From the NCBI GenBank assembly GCA_035546335.1, contig DATKDP010000106.1, forward strand, positions 95,806 to 159,805: a stretch of 64,000 bases of DNA. Reading direction: 5' to 3'. The stretch is from DATKDP01 sp035546335 (lineage in GTDB: Bacteria; Acidobacteriota; Thermoanaerobaculia; Gp7-AA8). The stretch's first letter is position 1, and every line of letters begins with the position of its first letter. Positions 53,060-62,203 of this stretch are shown piece after piece. The notes beneath the pieces were generated by a model. It was not told the origin of the DNA, did no database searches, and worked only from the letters and a program-made list of their open reading frames with translations. The translations under genes and the position numbers were made by a program.

Positions 53060-53083
53060 GGCCGAAGATTCCGATCTTCGGCC
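53060..53083 (+). terminator. hairpin downstream of nuoF
   Basis: ggccgaagat and atcttcggcc form a perfect 10-bp stem around a tccg loop, 22 bases after the nuoF stop. There is no T-tract. The same stem occurs at 20114-20137, so it is either a shared transcript-end hairpin or a dispersed repeat. Nothing else is seen in 53084-53229. Confidence 0.5.
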
Positions 53084-53229
53084 CGGTGACGGGCTACGGT
53101 GTGAATGATCGGGACGGTCTTCGCGGACTCACCTGCGACTGGGCTGCTATGGACCAGAGGGGAGATCCCTCGCCTTCCCGCCCGCCCATCCGCTCGGGAT
53201 GACGACAGCAGGTTCATTTTGTTTTCACA

Positions 53230-54111
53230 TCACCTGCAGGCGACCAGCGTTTCCCTCGCCACCGTGGCCGCGACCTGCTCGGTGGCGTTGAGGGCTCGCG
53301 ACTGTCGCGAGCAGCACTTCGCTGCGTCTGCAGGAGGCAGCAGTGTGTTGGCCGGTGCGCAGTAGAGATTGAACTCGACCGTGCCCGTGCCGTTCGTGCG
53401 CTGGAAGTCGGCGTTGCGTCTCCAGTTGAGGCCTTTGGAAACGAGTCTCAGCGCCTTGTTCCATGAGGCGACGCAATTTCCGTCATGCCCCGTCACGGCA
53501 TCCAGCGGTCCCGCCTGACACGCCATTCCGCGCGGGTTCCGGAAGCAGCACTCGTCGTGGTCCCAGCTCCCGCCGTTGACCAGGCAGCTCCCGTTCGCGC
53601 AGAGAGCCGTTGGAGGCAGCAGTCCCTGCGGCTGGCCGCACTGTGCGCCGAGCGCCCCGAAGCATTTCTGATTGTTCTGGAGCTGGACTGAAGTCACCGG
53701 CGGCGCCGTAGGTAGCACGAAGTTGGTCGGTCCGAGCCGGCGCGCCGGACCTGCCGGAGTCGTTGGGCAGGATGGGCCGCCTGACGCGGGGACGGCGATC
53801 GTCACCGACATCAGCGGAAGGCTCGTGGGGGAGGCGGGTGCGAACGACTGCTGCGCTCCGCCGCTTCCCGCCCGTGCGGTGACGACGAACGGCTCCCGGG
53901 GAACCTGCGGGAAATTGACCCGCCCCTGTGCGTCGGTCGCCGCCTGGAAGAAGAGGTTCCGGTCGAGTGAAGTGCCGACACAGACGGTCGCGTTGGCGAC
54001 CGCCACACCAGCGCGCGTGACGCGCACATTGATACCGGTCGGGCTGATGGTCTGGGCGCTCATCACCATCGGAACAAGAAAAAGAACCGCCGACAGAAGG
54101 CGAACTCTCAC
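53230..54111 (-). CDS. secreted Cys-rich protein of unknown function
   Basis: 293 residues from GTG 54111, chosen for the ribosome site ccggagg at correct spacing and the signal peptide that follows (RLLSAVLFLVPMVMSAQ). The first half has a carboxypeptidase-regulatory-like beta domain (AVANATVCVGTSLDRNLFF, TDAQGRVNFPQVP). The second half holds many Cys, with LPPTALCANGSCLVNGGSW and DHDECCFRNPRGMAC. The HDECC motif loosely resembles the HD-Cys site of phospholipase A2, but the match is too short to assign a function. Confidence 0.65.
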   Translation of the reverse strand: MRVRLLSAVLFLVPMVMSAQTISPTGINVRVTRAGVAVANATVCVGTSLDRNLFFQAATDAQGRVNFPQVPREPFVVTARAGSGGAQQSFAPASPTSLPLMSVTIAVPASGGPSCPTTPAGPARRLGPTNFVLPTAPPVTSVQLQNNQKCFGALGAQCGQPQGLLPPTALCANGSCLVNGGSWDHDECCFRNPRGMACQAGPLDAVTGHDGNCVASWNKALRLVSKGLNWRRNADFQRTNGTGTVEFNLYCAPANTLLPPADAAKCCSRQSRALNATEQVAATVARETLVACR

Positions 54112-54194
54112 GCAAGACCTCCGGTTTAGCACCGCGAGGCAGCTTCGCTGCCACGCGGACACTATGAACCTCGGCGTTCCGCGGGTCAAACGGG

Positions 54195-54315
54195 ACCGAA
54201 AAAGGGAAGGTCCGACCCTCAGCGCCCCCCGAAAGGGGTCACACCTTCGCTTTTCCCGAGAAAAGAGAAGGTCTGGCCCTTTAGCGTCCGAGGAAAGAGA
54301 AGGTCTGACCCCGAC
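54195..54315. repeat. three near-direct repeats of AAAGAGAAGGTCTGACCC
   Basis: aaaagggaaggtccgaccct (54199), aaaagagaaggtctggccct (54261) and gaaagagaaggtctgacccc (54293) are three units with spacers of about 35-60 bases. The region lies between the secreted-protein gene and the ArsR gene, in their shared upstream region. Confidence 0.7.
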
Positions 54316-54329
54316 TGTCCCCCGAGGCC

Positions 54330-54653
54330 GTGGATCTGGTTGCGGCACGCTTCCGGATTCTCGGCGAGCCTGTCCGGATACGCATTCTCCTGAGCCTTCG
54401 GGAGGGAGAGAAAAACGTCACCGAACTGGTTGCAGCGGTGGGCTCGACGCAGCCGAACGTCTCGAAACATCTTCGGATCCTGCAGGAAGGGGGAATCGTC
54501 GGGCGGAGACAGTCGGGCAACAGCGTCTACTGCTTCATCGCCGACGAGTCGGTGCTCGATCTCTGCAACGCCGTGTGCGGGAGCGTGGGCAATCACCTGG
54601 CGAGCACCGTGAAGCTCGCAGCGGAGCTCGGCCGGGGGCTCGGCCGGCGTTGA
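54330..54653 (+). CDS. ArsR-family transcriptional regulator
   Basis: 107 residues. The winged helix-turn-helix is ILGEPVRIRILLSLREGE, then VGSTQPNVSKHLRILQEGGI and the wing RRQSGNSVYCFIADE. No ELCVCDL-type metal site is seen; a pair of Cys in DLCNAVCGSVG could bind metal. GTG 54330 is the likely start. It is divergent from the Cys-rich secreted protein, and control of that gene is possible but not shown. Confidence 0.85.
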   Translation: MDLVAARFRILGEPVRIRILLSLREGEKNVTELVAAVGSTQPNVSKHLRILQEGGIVGRRQSGNSVYCFIADESVLDLCNAVCGSVGNHLASTVKLAAELGRGLGRR

Positions 54654-54780
54654 AGCTCAGAGCGAGGGCCTATGTCAGAAGCGGGTGGGTGGGCGCGCAG
54701 GCATACTTCGACCTGGTCCGGATCGAGTGAAACGCTCCAGGGCGGAGGAGCGTTTCGAGCCGCGAGCCTCGCCGCTCAAC

Positions 54781-55017
54781 TCACGCTGCTCTGATTTTGC
54801 CCTTCAGCTCACGGATCCCCTCAGACAGATGAGTAGCTTGTTCGACCGCCTTCTCCGTCAGGGAATCGACATTCTTCATGACCTGTCGGCGAAGGTCACG
54901 TCCCTTCTTCGGTGCATAGGCGAGCGCGACAGCAGCCCCGGCAATGGCCCCGAGGGCGAATGCCGCGGCTACCCACGCGGCCTGTCTGATCTTTGCTCGT
55001 TTGCGGCTTTCGAACAT
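54781..55017 (-). CDS. YtxH-like small membrane protein
   Basis: 78 residues from ATG 55017 after aaaggag. One hydrophobic helix (AAWVAAAFALGAIAGAAVAL) is followed by the motif YAPKKGRDLRRQVMKNV and an amphipathic helix that suggests a coiled coil (AVEQATHLSEGIRELKGK). This is the YtxH/gas-vesicle-like pattern, a stress-related envelope protein in other bacteria. Function unknown. Confidence 0.8.
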   Translation of the reverse strand: MFESRKRAKIRQAAWVAAAFALGAIAGAAVALAYAPKKGRDLRRQVMKNVDSLTEKAVEQATHLSEGIRELKGKIRAA

Positions 55018-55149
55018 GGTGATTCTCCTTTCGTGTCCCAGGTCACTGCACATGCAAGAATGAGCCCGCGGAACGGCGGCTGGCGATGACGGCGGTCACA
55101 CGCTAGGGTGTGGCGAGATCTTCTCCGGGGCATACAATGCGGCCGCGCG

Positions 55150-56775
55150 ATGAGCAGGATTCAATCGGGAGCTGCGCTTTCGGTGCTCGCGTTGCTGCTG
55201 ACGATCAATCTCGGCCTGCAATGGATCGCAGGAGCGTATCGGACAGAGCTCGGCGGGTATCCCGACGAATCGGCGCACTTCGTCACCGCCGTGATGGTGC
55301 ACGACTATCTCGCGGAAAATCTGAGGACCTCGCCCCTCCACTTCGCCGAGACCTACTACGTTCACTATCCGAAGGTCGCAATCGGCCACTGGCCGCCGTT
55401 CTTCTATCTCCTGCAGGCGGCATGGATGTTCGTCTTCGGCGTCTCACCCTCCTCCGCTCTCCTGCTGGTAGCGGCCATCCCCTCGGCGCTCTCTTTCCTT
55501 CTGGTTCGCCTTCTCGCTCCACGGTTCGGAAGTGTCGTAGCGCTCCTTTCGGCGGTGATTCTCTCGACACTCCCGACGGTCCAGGAGCAGACGGCGATGG
55601 TGATGTCCGACGGTCTGGTCGCGCTCTTCTCCCTCGCGGCGATGATCGAGATGGCTCGATTCATCGAGGAGCCGGAGGCCCGACACGCCGGCCGGTTTGC
55701 TCTGTTCGCCTCACTCGCTGTTCTGACCAAAGGAAACGGGCTCGCCCTTCTCCCCTTCGCGCTGTTGGGCGTGATGATGTCGCGGAGAGCGGTCCTCTTC
55801 CTCGACTGCCGCTACAGGATCAGTCTCGAGGTCGTGGCGTTGGTCGCTCTCGTCTGGTACTCGGTGACCCTTCGAATGGCGCTGCCCGGCCTCGTCTCGC
55901 CAGGCTGGCACTACTCGTCCGCCGCGCTGCGGATCCTCGGAAGCGATCTGGTCGCCACCGGCGGGGTCGTGGTGATCCCGATCGTCGCCGTCGGAGTGGT
56001 TTCCCGTTTCGTTCTTCCGTTCTTCAGAGCCACAGTGCAGCCCCTCTGGTCCTGCGCCGCCGCACTTCCCCTCAGCGTGCTCCTCTTTCACGTTGGAACG
56101 CCTGCGGCGATCGATCCTCGGTTCCTCATCCCGGCACTTGCCCCTCTGCTGATGTTTTTCGCCGCCGGACTCCACTCGCTGATCCGTGCGCTCGGGGGAG
56201 GGACCGTGCGAACTGCCGGCGTGGCCGCCCTCGCCGGAGTGCTCTTTTTCGCGACCGCGTTCGAGATTCGCCGCAAGGAGCCGCTCGGGCTCGGGGAAGT
56301 TGCCGGATTCCTGTCGGAGCGGATGCCTCCCCGCTCGGTCGTTCTGGTGTCGTCGCAGCGCGACGCGGAGGGAGCGTTCATCGCCGAGATGGTGTGGCGT
56401 GAAACGCGGCGGCCGGAGGCGTTCGTGCTTCGAGCGACGAAGATGTTGACCCGCACCGACTGGCTTGGACTGACCGAAATGGCTCTCTACGCCGGGCACG
56501 AGGAGCTGATGGCCGATCTGGAATCGGTTCCAGTGCACTATCTCGTGCTCGATCACGCGCCGGGCTCTCGGGAGCTCGATCATCATCGTCTGCTCGCGGA
56601 GACGGTAGCGAGATTTCCGGCCAGATGGGAACGAATTGCGATCGTACCGGCACGAGAAGGGAAAGGCGTTGCGATCGAGGTGTTCCAGCTGTCCGGATCG
56701 AGGCCAGTGGATCTGCCGAAGTTCCGGATCGACATGGTCGACAAGCTCGACCGTGAGCTGGAGCCGCGCGAATGA
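55150..56775 (+). CDS. GT39-type membrane glycosyltransferase
   Basis: 541 residues from ATG 55150. At the start, a periplasmic loop with GGYPDESAHFVTA carries the catalytic Asp-Glu typical of GT-C enzymes (ArnT/PMT type). Ten or more membrane helices follow, and the C-terminal third is soluble. It probably transfers a sugar from a lipid carrier to an acceptor outside the membrane. The ribosome site is weak. Confidence 0.75.
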   Translation: MSRIQSGAALSVLALLLTINLGLQWIAGAYRTELGGYPDESAHFVTAVMVHDYLAENLRTSPLHFAETYYVHYPKVAIGHWPPFFYLLQAAWMFVFGVSPSSALLLVAAIPSALSFLLVRLLAPRFGSVVALLSAVILSTLPTVQEQTAMVMSDGLVALFSLAAMIEMARFIEEPEARHAGRFALFASLAVLTKGNGLALLPFALLGVMMSRRAVLFLDCRYRISLEVVALVALVWYSVTLRMALPGLVSPGWHYSSAALRILGSDLVATGGVVVIPIVAVGVVSRFVLPFFRATVQPLWSCAAALPLSVLLFHVGTPAAIDPRFLIPALAPLLMFFAAGLHSLIRALGGGTVRTAGVAALAGVLFFATAFEIRRKEPLGLGEVAGFLSERMPPRSVVLVSSQRDAEGAFIAEMVWRETRRPEAFVLRATKMLTRTDWLGLTEMALYAGHEELMADLESVPVHYLVLDHAPGSRELDHHRLLAETVARFPARWERIAIVPAREGKGVAIEVFQLSGSRPVDLPKFRIDMVDKLDRELEPRE

Positions 56776-56831
56776 AGGCCTGCTTCTTGCCACAACCACC
56801 GCAGGAGGCATGAGATCGCAGAGGCGTGCTC

Positions 56832-57232
56832 CTCGTAGGGACGAGGCATTTGCGCGAGGCCGCGCCAGCAGGCTCGCATTGAATGCAACGCAGCGCAATA
56901 GCTTCGTCCGGGTGCTTGCGAGGATGGGACATTTGCGTCACTGATTGCGAGTCACCCACCCACCCGAGGCGGGCGGGAAGTGGCCGAACTTTGTCGCGGA
57001 TGCGACGCGAGGGTCAGGCGTTCTTGCGATGATCATCCCCAGCATCCGCGACAAGTTCGGTCTGTAGCAGATCGCGCAGATGTGACCATGGGCGGGAGGT
57101 CACGACATCCCAACTTCGGCCACAATGGGCTCGGGTAGCTCATGGCAAGCACCCGGACGAAGCTATTGCGCTGTGTTGCGGCGTAGCAAGCCCTCGGCTG
57201 TGTCCCTCGCGCAAATGCTTCGTCCCTACGAG
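56832..57232. repeat. composite palindromic element, copy 3, containing an inner element
   Basis: Outer arms are ctcgtagggacgaggcattt and aaatgcttcgtccctacgag, inner arms cgcaatagcttcgtccggg and acccggacgaagctattgcg. Here the centre is a shorter copy of the gaagtggccgaactt element (about 56980-57115) instead of the GC-rich module. It fills the gap between the glycosyltransferase and the amidohydrolase; no gene is seen in 56776-57337. Confidence 0.8.
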
Positions 57233-57337
57233 GAGCGCGGCTGCGTTTTCCGGGGCACCTGATGCGAGAGACAGGTCTGGGCGGTCGGCGATCTCAGGCC
57301 ACGCTCCAAACGTGCGGAGGTCTGCTATCGTGGCGCG

Positions 57338-59143
57338 ATGCAACCGATGCAGCGCGGGCTCGCCTCCCTTCTCCTTCTGAGCTTCGTCACGGTGTCCGCT
57401 GCACAATCGCCGGAGAGCGGCGAAGCGGCGGAAATCGCCGCGGCTCGCACGCTCTTCGAAGCCAATCTCGACGCGATCAGAAATCGCGACCGCGCTCACT
57501 ATCTCTCCCTCTATCTCCGCTCGGGCAATCTCGTGAGGAGCGGAGCAACAGGCCTCGCCCTCGGATTCGAAGAGTTCGCCCGGAGCGCAGGGGAGCGCTG
57601 GCCCGACACCTTCGAGGGGACGGATCTACAGCTCGTCCGGATCGCTCCCGGCGTCGTCTACGGGACGTACCGCTACCGCGTTCGTTACGGCGCCGAAGAG
57701 AGCGCTGGCATCTCCGAGCGCATCTTCCTGAACACCGCGGACGGCTGGCGGATCGCCCTCACCGGCGCGATCGAAACGCCGGGCGCTCCTCCTCCGCCAC
57801 GCGCGCTCGCCGGCGCCACACTGGTCGACGGCAGCGGGAAGGCTCCGGTGCGCGACGCGGTCGTGGTCATGCGCAACGGGCGCATCGACTGCGCGGGGTC
57901 ACGTTCGGATTGCCCGCTTCCGGAAGGAGTGACGGTCACCGACGTGAAAGGGATGTGGATCACGCCCGGACTGATCGACGCCCATGTCCACTTTTCACAA
58001 ACGGCGTGGGCCGACGGCCGGCCGGATGCGTTCGACGCGAGGGATCGTCACCCCTACGAGAACGTGCAGGCGGAGTTGAAACGACATCCGTCGCGATATT
58101 TCCGCTCGTATCTATGCTCGGGCGTGACCGGCGTGTTCGACGTCGGCGGATTTCCCTCGACCCTCGAGCTCCCCGAACGGGCAGCCAACGACCGGCTCGC
58201 TCCGCATGTCGCGGCTACAGGACCTCTCCTCTCCACCCTCGATCATTGGCTCAATCTGCCCGCCGAGCGGCAGTTCATTCACCTGGCCGACGAAGCCTCG
58301 GGGCGCAGCGGCGTTCGCTACCTGCATGCAGCCGGAACGAACGCAGTGAAAGTCTGGTACATCGCGAACAGCGATCTCCCTGCAGCATCCGCGGCGGGCG
58401 CTGTTCGTGCCGCAGGGGAGGAGGCGAAACGTCTCGGACTCCCGCTGATCGTGCACGCCACGAAGTTGGAAGAGGCGAAGATCGCGGTCGACGCGGGAGC
58501 CTCGCTGCTCGTTCACAGCGTGTGGGACACGGCGATCGACCAGCCGTTCCTCGAGGCGATGGTGCGCAACAAGGTCGTCTACTCTCCGACGCTGATGGTG
58601 GGAGACGGCTATCTCCGGCTTTTCCGCGCGATCGCGGCGGGAGAGACTCCTGCGATCGATGATCCCAACGGCTGCGTCGATGCGGCGACGCGGGCACGGC
58701 TGGCCGAGACGCCCTCGCTCGATGGCTCGTCGATCGCTCCGAAGCGAATCGAGTCGCTGGAGAAACGGCTGAGCGAGGAGAGGGCGATCGGAGCTGCGAA
58801 TCTGCTGCGCCTGCACCGCGCGGGAGTGGTCGTCGCGATGGGGACGGACGCCGGCAATCCGCTCACGCTCCATGGCCCTTCGGTGTACGCTGAAATGGAG
58901 GCGATGCAGGCGGCGGGACTGACGCCGATGGAGGTGCTCGTCGCATCGACCCGCGGCGGTGCACTCGCCATGGGGCGCGGCAGCGAGATCGGCACCGTGG
59001 AGAAGGGGAAGGTGGCGGATCTGCTGATCGTCGCAGCCGATCCGTCGGCGAACATCGCCAATCTTCGCAAGCTGCGTCACGTAGTCCGCGGCGGCGTGAT
59101 GCGCTCGGTCGAGGAGTTGTCGGCGATCGCCAGCGCAAAATGA
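57338..59143 (+). CDS. secreted amidohydrolase with N-terminal SnoaL/DUF4440-like domain
   Basis: 601 residues. After a signal peptide (GLASLLLLSFVTVSAAQ), the first 150 residues form an NTF2-like domain (YLSLYLRSGNLVRSG, then RYRVRYGAEESAGISERI). An amidohydrolase follows, with LIDAHVHFSQT (metal-binding His pair), PLIVHATKLEEA, SLLVHSVWDTAID and MGTDAGNPLTLHG (metal Asp), and ends with the beta sandwich ADLLIVAADPSA. The substrate (peptide, xenobiotic) cannot be told. ATG 57338 or 57347. Confidence 0.85.
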   Translation: MQPMQRGLASLLLLSFVTVSAAQSPESGEAAEIAAARTLFEANLDAIRNRDRAHYLSLYLRSGNLVRSGATGLALGFEEFARSAGERWPDTFEGTDLQLVRIAPGVVYGTYRYRVRYGAEESAGISERIFLNTADGWRIALTGAIETPGAPPPPRALAGATLVDGSGKAPVRDAVVVMRNGRIDCAGSRSDCPLPEGVTVTDVKGMWITPGLIDAHVHFSQTAWADGRPDAFDARDRHPYENVQAELKRHPSRYFRSYLCSGVTGVFDVGGFPSTLELPERAANDRLAPHVAATGPLLSTLDHWLNLPAERQFIHLADEASGRSGVRYLHAAGTNAVKVWYIANSDLPAASAAGAVRAAGEEAKRLGLPLIVHATKLEEAKIAVDAGASLLVHSVWDTAIDQPFLEAMVRNKVVYSPTLMVGDGYLRLFRAIAAGETPAIDDPNGCVDAATRARLAETPSLDGSSIAPKRIESLEKRLSEERAIGAANLLRLHRAGVVVAMGTDAGNPLTLHGPSVYAEMEAMQAAGLTPMEVLVASTRGGALAMGRGSEIGTVEKGKVADLLIVAADPSANIANLRKLRHVVRGGVMRSVEELSAIASAK

Positions 59144-59159
59144 CGGGTTGCCATCGTGG

Positions 59160-59300
59160 CCCTCTCCATGGGGGGGCGGGCGTCCCGCGCCCGCCCGAGG
59201 TGGGACTGGGAAGAACCGTCATGTTGAGCGAGGGCGGTGGGCGGGTTGTGAGCGAAGGATCTTCGTTCGGCAACTGTCCACGAACGCCGATCCCCGCCGA
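59160..59300. repeat. degenerate palindromic repeats between genes
   Basis: A GC-rich module (ggggcgggcgtcccgcgccc) is followed by a weak copy of the catcctgagcgagg hairpin (catgttgagcgaggg, gtgagcgaaggatcttcg). It lies between the amidohydrolase and the DUF3883 gene; nothing else is seen in 59144-59443. Confidence 0.6.
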
Positions 59301-59443
59301 CGCACATCCTCACGTAGGCCGAAGCGATTGCTCTGTCCGCGCAACGCCCGCGTGCGGTTCGGCAGTAGGGACTCCGATCGGAGCTTCGAGGTGAAGAATG
59401 GCAGCGACTCCTGCACAGCGAACACACGCTAAACTGTCATGCC

Positions 59444-60295
59444 ATGAGCGACCACTGGTCGATCGCAGAGGTCGAGGCGATCGTCGCTGACTACTTCTCG
59501 ATGCTCGCGCTCGAGCTGAGGAGTGAGTTGTACAACAAAGCGGCTCATCGGAGAAACATCAAGCCTCTCCTGAAAGGCCGCAGTGATCCATCGATAGAGC
59601 GGAAGCATCAGAACATCAGCGCCATTTTGAATGAGATTCACTTCCCCTGGATCGTTGGATACAAACCTCTCGGCAATTATCAGCGACTCCTCTCGGAACT
59701 GGTGCTAGAGCGCCTCGCAACCGCGCACGAGCTGCGCGAGCTTGCGCGTCAAAGTGTGGACAGCGTCGTGGCGTTGCCGCCGTCCCCTCTTCACATCGAG
59801 CCGGAAGATCCACCCGAGGTCGAAGATCCAGGGCTTTATCTCCGCGAACGTTCTGAACGGCCGTCCGAGCTCTATAGAGCCCGCAACGTCGATTACTTCC
59901 TGCGTGAAGCACACAATCGTTCGCTCGGCTCCGCCGGTGAAGAATTCGTAGTCGAACTGGAAAGAGATCGTTTGACTCGCGCAGGGGAGGTGAACCTCGC
60001 CGATCGAGTCGAATGGAGCTCGCGGGAACGGGGCGATGGAATCGGGTACGACATTCTCTCCTTCGAGCCGACTGGTCGAGAGAGGTTCATCGAGGTGAAA
60101 ACGACATCGTTCGGGAAGGAGACGCCATTCTTCGTGACGCGAAACGAGGTCGGGTTCTCGAGCGATTTCGAAGATCAGTATCGCCTCTACCGCCTCTTCA
60201 CCTTTCGTATTCGACCTCGGATCTACACGCTGTCCGGAGCGCTGGAGCGAACGTGCCGGCTCGAGGCGAATGCTTTCATCGCTCACGTGCGGTGA
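59444..60295 (+). CDS. DUF3883-type nuclease-fold protein
   Basis: 283 residues. The C-terminal half (about 155-245) shows the PD-(D/E)xK-like core of DUF3883: GSAGEEFVVELER, SRERGDGIGYDILSF, RFIEVKTTSFGKETPF and VTRNEVGFS. The N-terminal half is helical and unassigned. Such domains occur in restriction and defence proteins. It faces the C5 methyltransferase gene tail to tail. Confidence 0.75.
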   Translation: MSDHWSIAEVEAIVADYFSMLALELRSELYNKAAHRRNIKPLLKGRSDPSIERKHQNISAILNEIHFPWIVGYKPLGNYQRLLSELVLERLATAHELRELARQSVDSVVALPPSPLHIEPEDPPEVEDPGLYLRERSERPSELYRARNVDYFLREAHNRSLGSAGEEFVVELERDRLTRAGEVNLADRVEWSSRERGDGIGYDILSFEPTGRERFIEVKTTSFGKETPFFVTRNEVGFSSDFEDQYRLYRLFTFRIRPRIYTLSGALERTCRLEANAFIAHVR

Positions 60296-60328
60296 GTCGA
60301 GCGGCGGACCGAATACGCACAGCAGGCC

Positions 60329-61555
60329 TTACTCGCTGCTGGCTGCCCGCCGGCTTCCAGGGCCTCTCCCATTGCCTGGGTGAGGATCATGCTGCGCGAT
60401 GAGGAAGTGATACTTTCGCGCGACCGGCTGCGGTGTCTCGGCTGGAGGGGCTGGGGAGAGGTCGGGAGTGAGGAGACGAAGGTCATGCGTCGTCCGCCGG
60501 CCAAGGAGTTGACTGCTGATCTCGCGTGCGAGCACCTCCGCGAGGAGGGAAGGGACCGCGTTGCCCACCTGCCGCTGAACGGATGTGCGGCTGCCGTAGA
60601 TCACAACATCATCCGGAAAGGTTTGCAGCCGGCAGAGCTCGCGCATACTGAGGCGGCGGTTCTTCCAGTGAAAGGGGCCTATCGCCGGGCCCGGCTGCGC
60701 CTGAATCGTCCACGATGGCAGTGATTTCGAGAGCTTCAGGAGAAAACTCCAGTATCGGCGCCGCCATCCGAAAAGCGGAAGTCCGCCGCCACGGTCTGTG
60801 TGCCACAGGTAATTCCACCCCTCGGGAATCGAAGGTAGAAGGTCTGCCCATTTACCCGTGAGATCGAGGCTCTCTCCGGATGACTCCTGGAGATCTCCGA
60901 TCGCATCCCATGCCGTCCGGTACGTTGGAAGCCTGATCAGAGTCTGCTCGCCATCGGATGCGCAATACGACGGTGAGGGAAAGGCGAACGGTTTGCCATC
61001 GCGCGAAGCGATCAGGAAGAAGCGTTCCCTGATCTGCGGAACGCCGAATCCAGCGGCATTCAGTACAGCACCGACCGGTTTGTAGGCCGTGCCGTTCCTC
61101 TCATTGATCTTTTCGATCTCTCGAAGAAGCAGACGGAGTCCCTCATTCTTCGCCGAGTAGGCGATTCCATGGACGTTCTCGAGAAGGAACGACTTCGGAA
61201 GTGTATCCTCCAGGACTCGCAGATACCCATCGAGCGTCGCCGCGCGGGGGTCCCTCAGCCGTCCCGATTCGCCTCGCGCCCAGTAGCCTGCTTTCGAGAA
61301 GGGCTGGCAGGGAGGACCGCCGATCAGGATGTCGGCCTCGCCGGCGTCCAATCGCGCCGTTCGGAGAATGTCCGCGGTTGGAATGGCGAAGATGTCCCCC
61401 TCGAGGACGGGCCAGTCGCGATTTCGGCGAATCGTTTCGCAGGAATCGTGATCGAAGTCGAGGGCCACTCGCGTTTGGAATCCGGCCGCTTCGAATCCGT
61501 AGTCGATGCCTCCGGCTCCGGAGTAGAGGCTGATGACGGTAGGTATCTTTCCCAT
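60329..61555 (-). CDS. DNA (cytosine-5) methyltransferase
   Basis: 408 residues. All main C5 motifs are readable: SLYSGAGGIDYGF (I), GGPPCQPFSKAG (IV, with catalytic Cys), LLENVHG (VI), GVPQIRERFFLI (VIII), LCRLQTFPDD (IX) and QVGNAVPSLL (X). About 60 residues beyond motif X are an unassigned tail. It protects DNA from the endonuclease of the same island. The recognition site cannot be read from the sequence. Confidence 0.93.
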   Translation of the reverse strand: MGKIPTVISLYSGAGGIDYGFEAAGFQTRVALDFDHDSCETIRRNRDWPVLEGDIFAIPTADILRTARLDAGEADILIGGPPCQPFSKAGYWARGESGRLRDPRAATLDGYLRVLEDTLPKSFLLENVHGIAYSAKNEGLRLLLREIEKINERNGTAYKPVGAVLNAAGFGVPQIRERFFLIASRDGKPFAFPSPSYCASDGEQTLIRLPTYRTAWDAIGDLQESSGESLDLTGKWADLLPSIPEGWNYLWHTDRGGGLPLFGWRRRYWSFLLKLSKSLPSWTIQAQPGPAIGPFHWKNRRLSMRELCRLQTFPDDVVIYGSRTSVQRQVGNAVPSLLAEVLAREISSQLLGRRTTHDLRLLTPDLSPAPPAETPQPVARKYHFLIAQHDPHPGNGRGPGSRRAASSE

Positions 61556-61726
61556 AGTGCGCGTGCGTCCCGTGCTTGAGCCGAGGATACCTCGGTTTTT
61601 GGGCGAAGGACATCGCGAAGTGGATCACTCCGATGGGCGCGTGCCCAAACAGTTCATTCTATGAGGGATGTGTGAGAGACAACGGCCTGCTGTTGAAACC
61701 GATTCCACAGGATGTAGACTGCATGG

Positions 61727-62203
61727 ATGCATGCGCCCCGATTCGATGGTCTGCAACCAGCATCGGCGACCGCTTCTCTGACCAAGATGCGGAATCGCTC
61801 TCGAGGAGGGACGGCGGAGCGAACGCTTCGGTCGCAGCTGTGGCGCCTTGGGCTGCGCTTCCGCGTGAATGATGCGAGGCTGCCTGGAAAGCCGGACATC
61901 GTTTTCCCTGGAGCACGGATGGTGGTTTTCTGCGACGGCGATTTCTGGCACGGACGGGACTGGAAGGTGCGCAAAGGAAAGCTTCTACGCGGTCACAACG
62001 CGGTCTACTGGGTCGCGAAAATCGAAGCGAACATGAAGCGAGATCTCAGGAAGACTCGCGAGCTGACCGAGGATGGATGGACCGTGTTGCGATACTGGGA
62101 ATCCGACGTTTTGGAGGACGCGATGGGAATCGCGGCGCTCATCGCTCGAAGAGTCTCGCGACGCACTAATCCTCGGCTTTCCGCGTCCGCAAGATCTTCT
62201 TGA
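61727..62203 (+). CDS. vsr: very short patch repair endonuclease (Vsr-like)
   Basis: 158 residues. The Vsr signature runs RTLRSQLWRLGLRFRVND, LPGKPDIVFPGARM and VVFCDGDFWHGRDW. Vsr nicks T:G mismatches produced by deamination of 5-methylcytosine, which explains its place next to a C5 methyltransferase. The start (ATG 61727) is uncertain; ATG 61787 is possible. It converges on the endonuclease gene and overlaps it by 38 bases. Confidence 0.85.
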   Translation: MHAPRFDGLQPASATASLTKMRNRSRGGTAERTLRSQLWRLGLRFRVNDARLPGKPDIVFPGARMVVFCDGDFWHGRDWKVRKGKLLRGHNAVYWVAKIEANMKRDLRKTRELTEDGWTVLRYWESDVLEDAMGIAALIARRVSRRTNPRLSASARSS

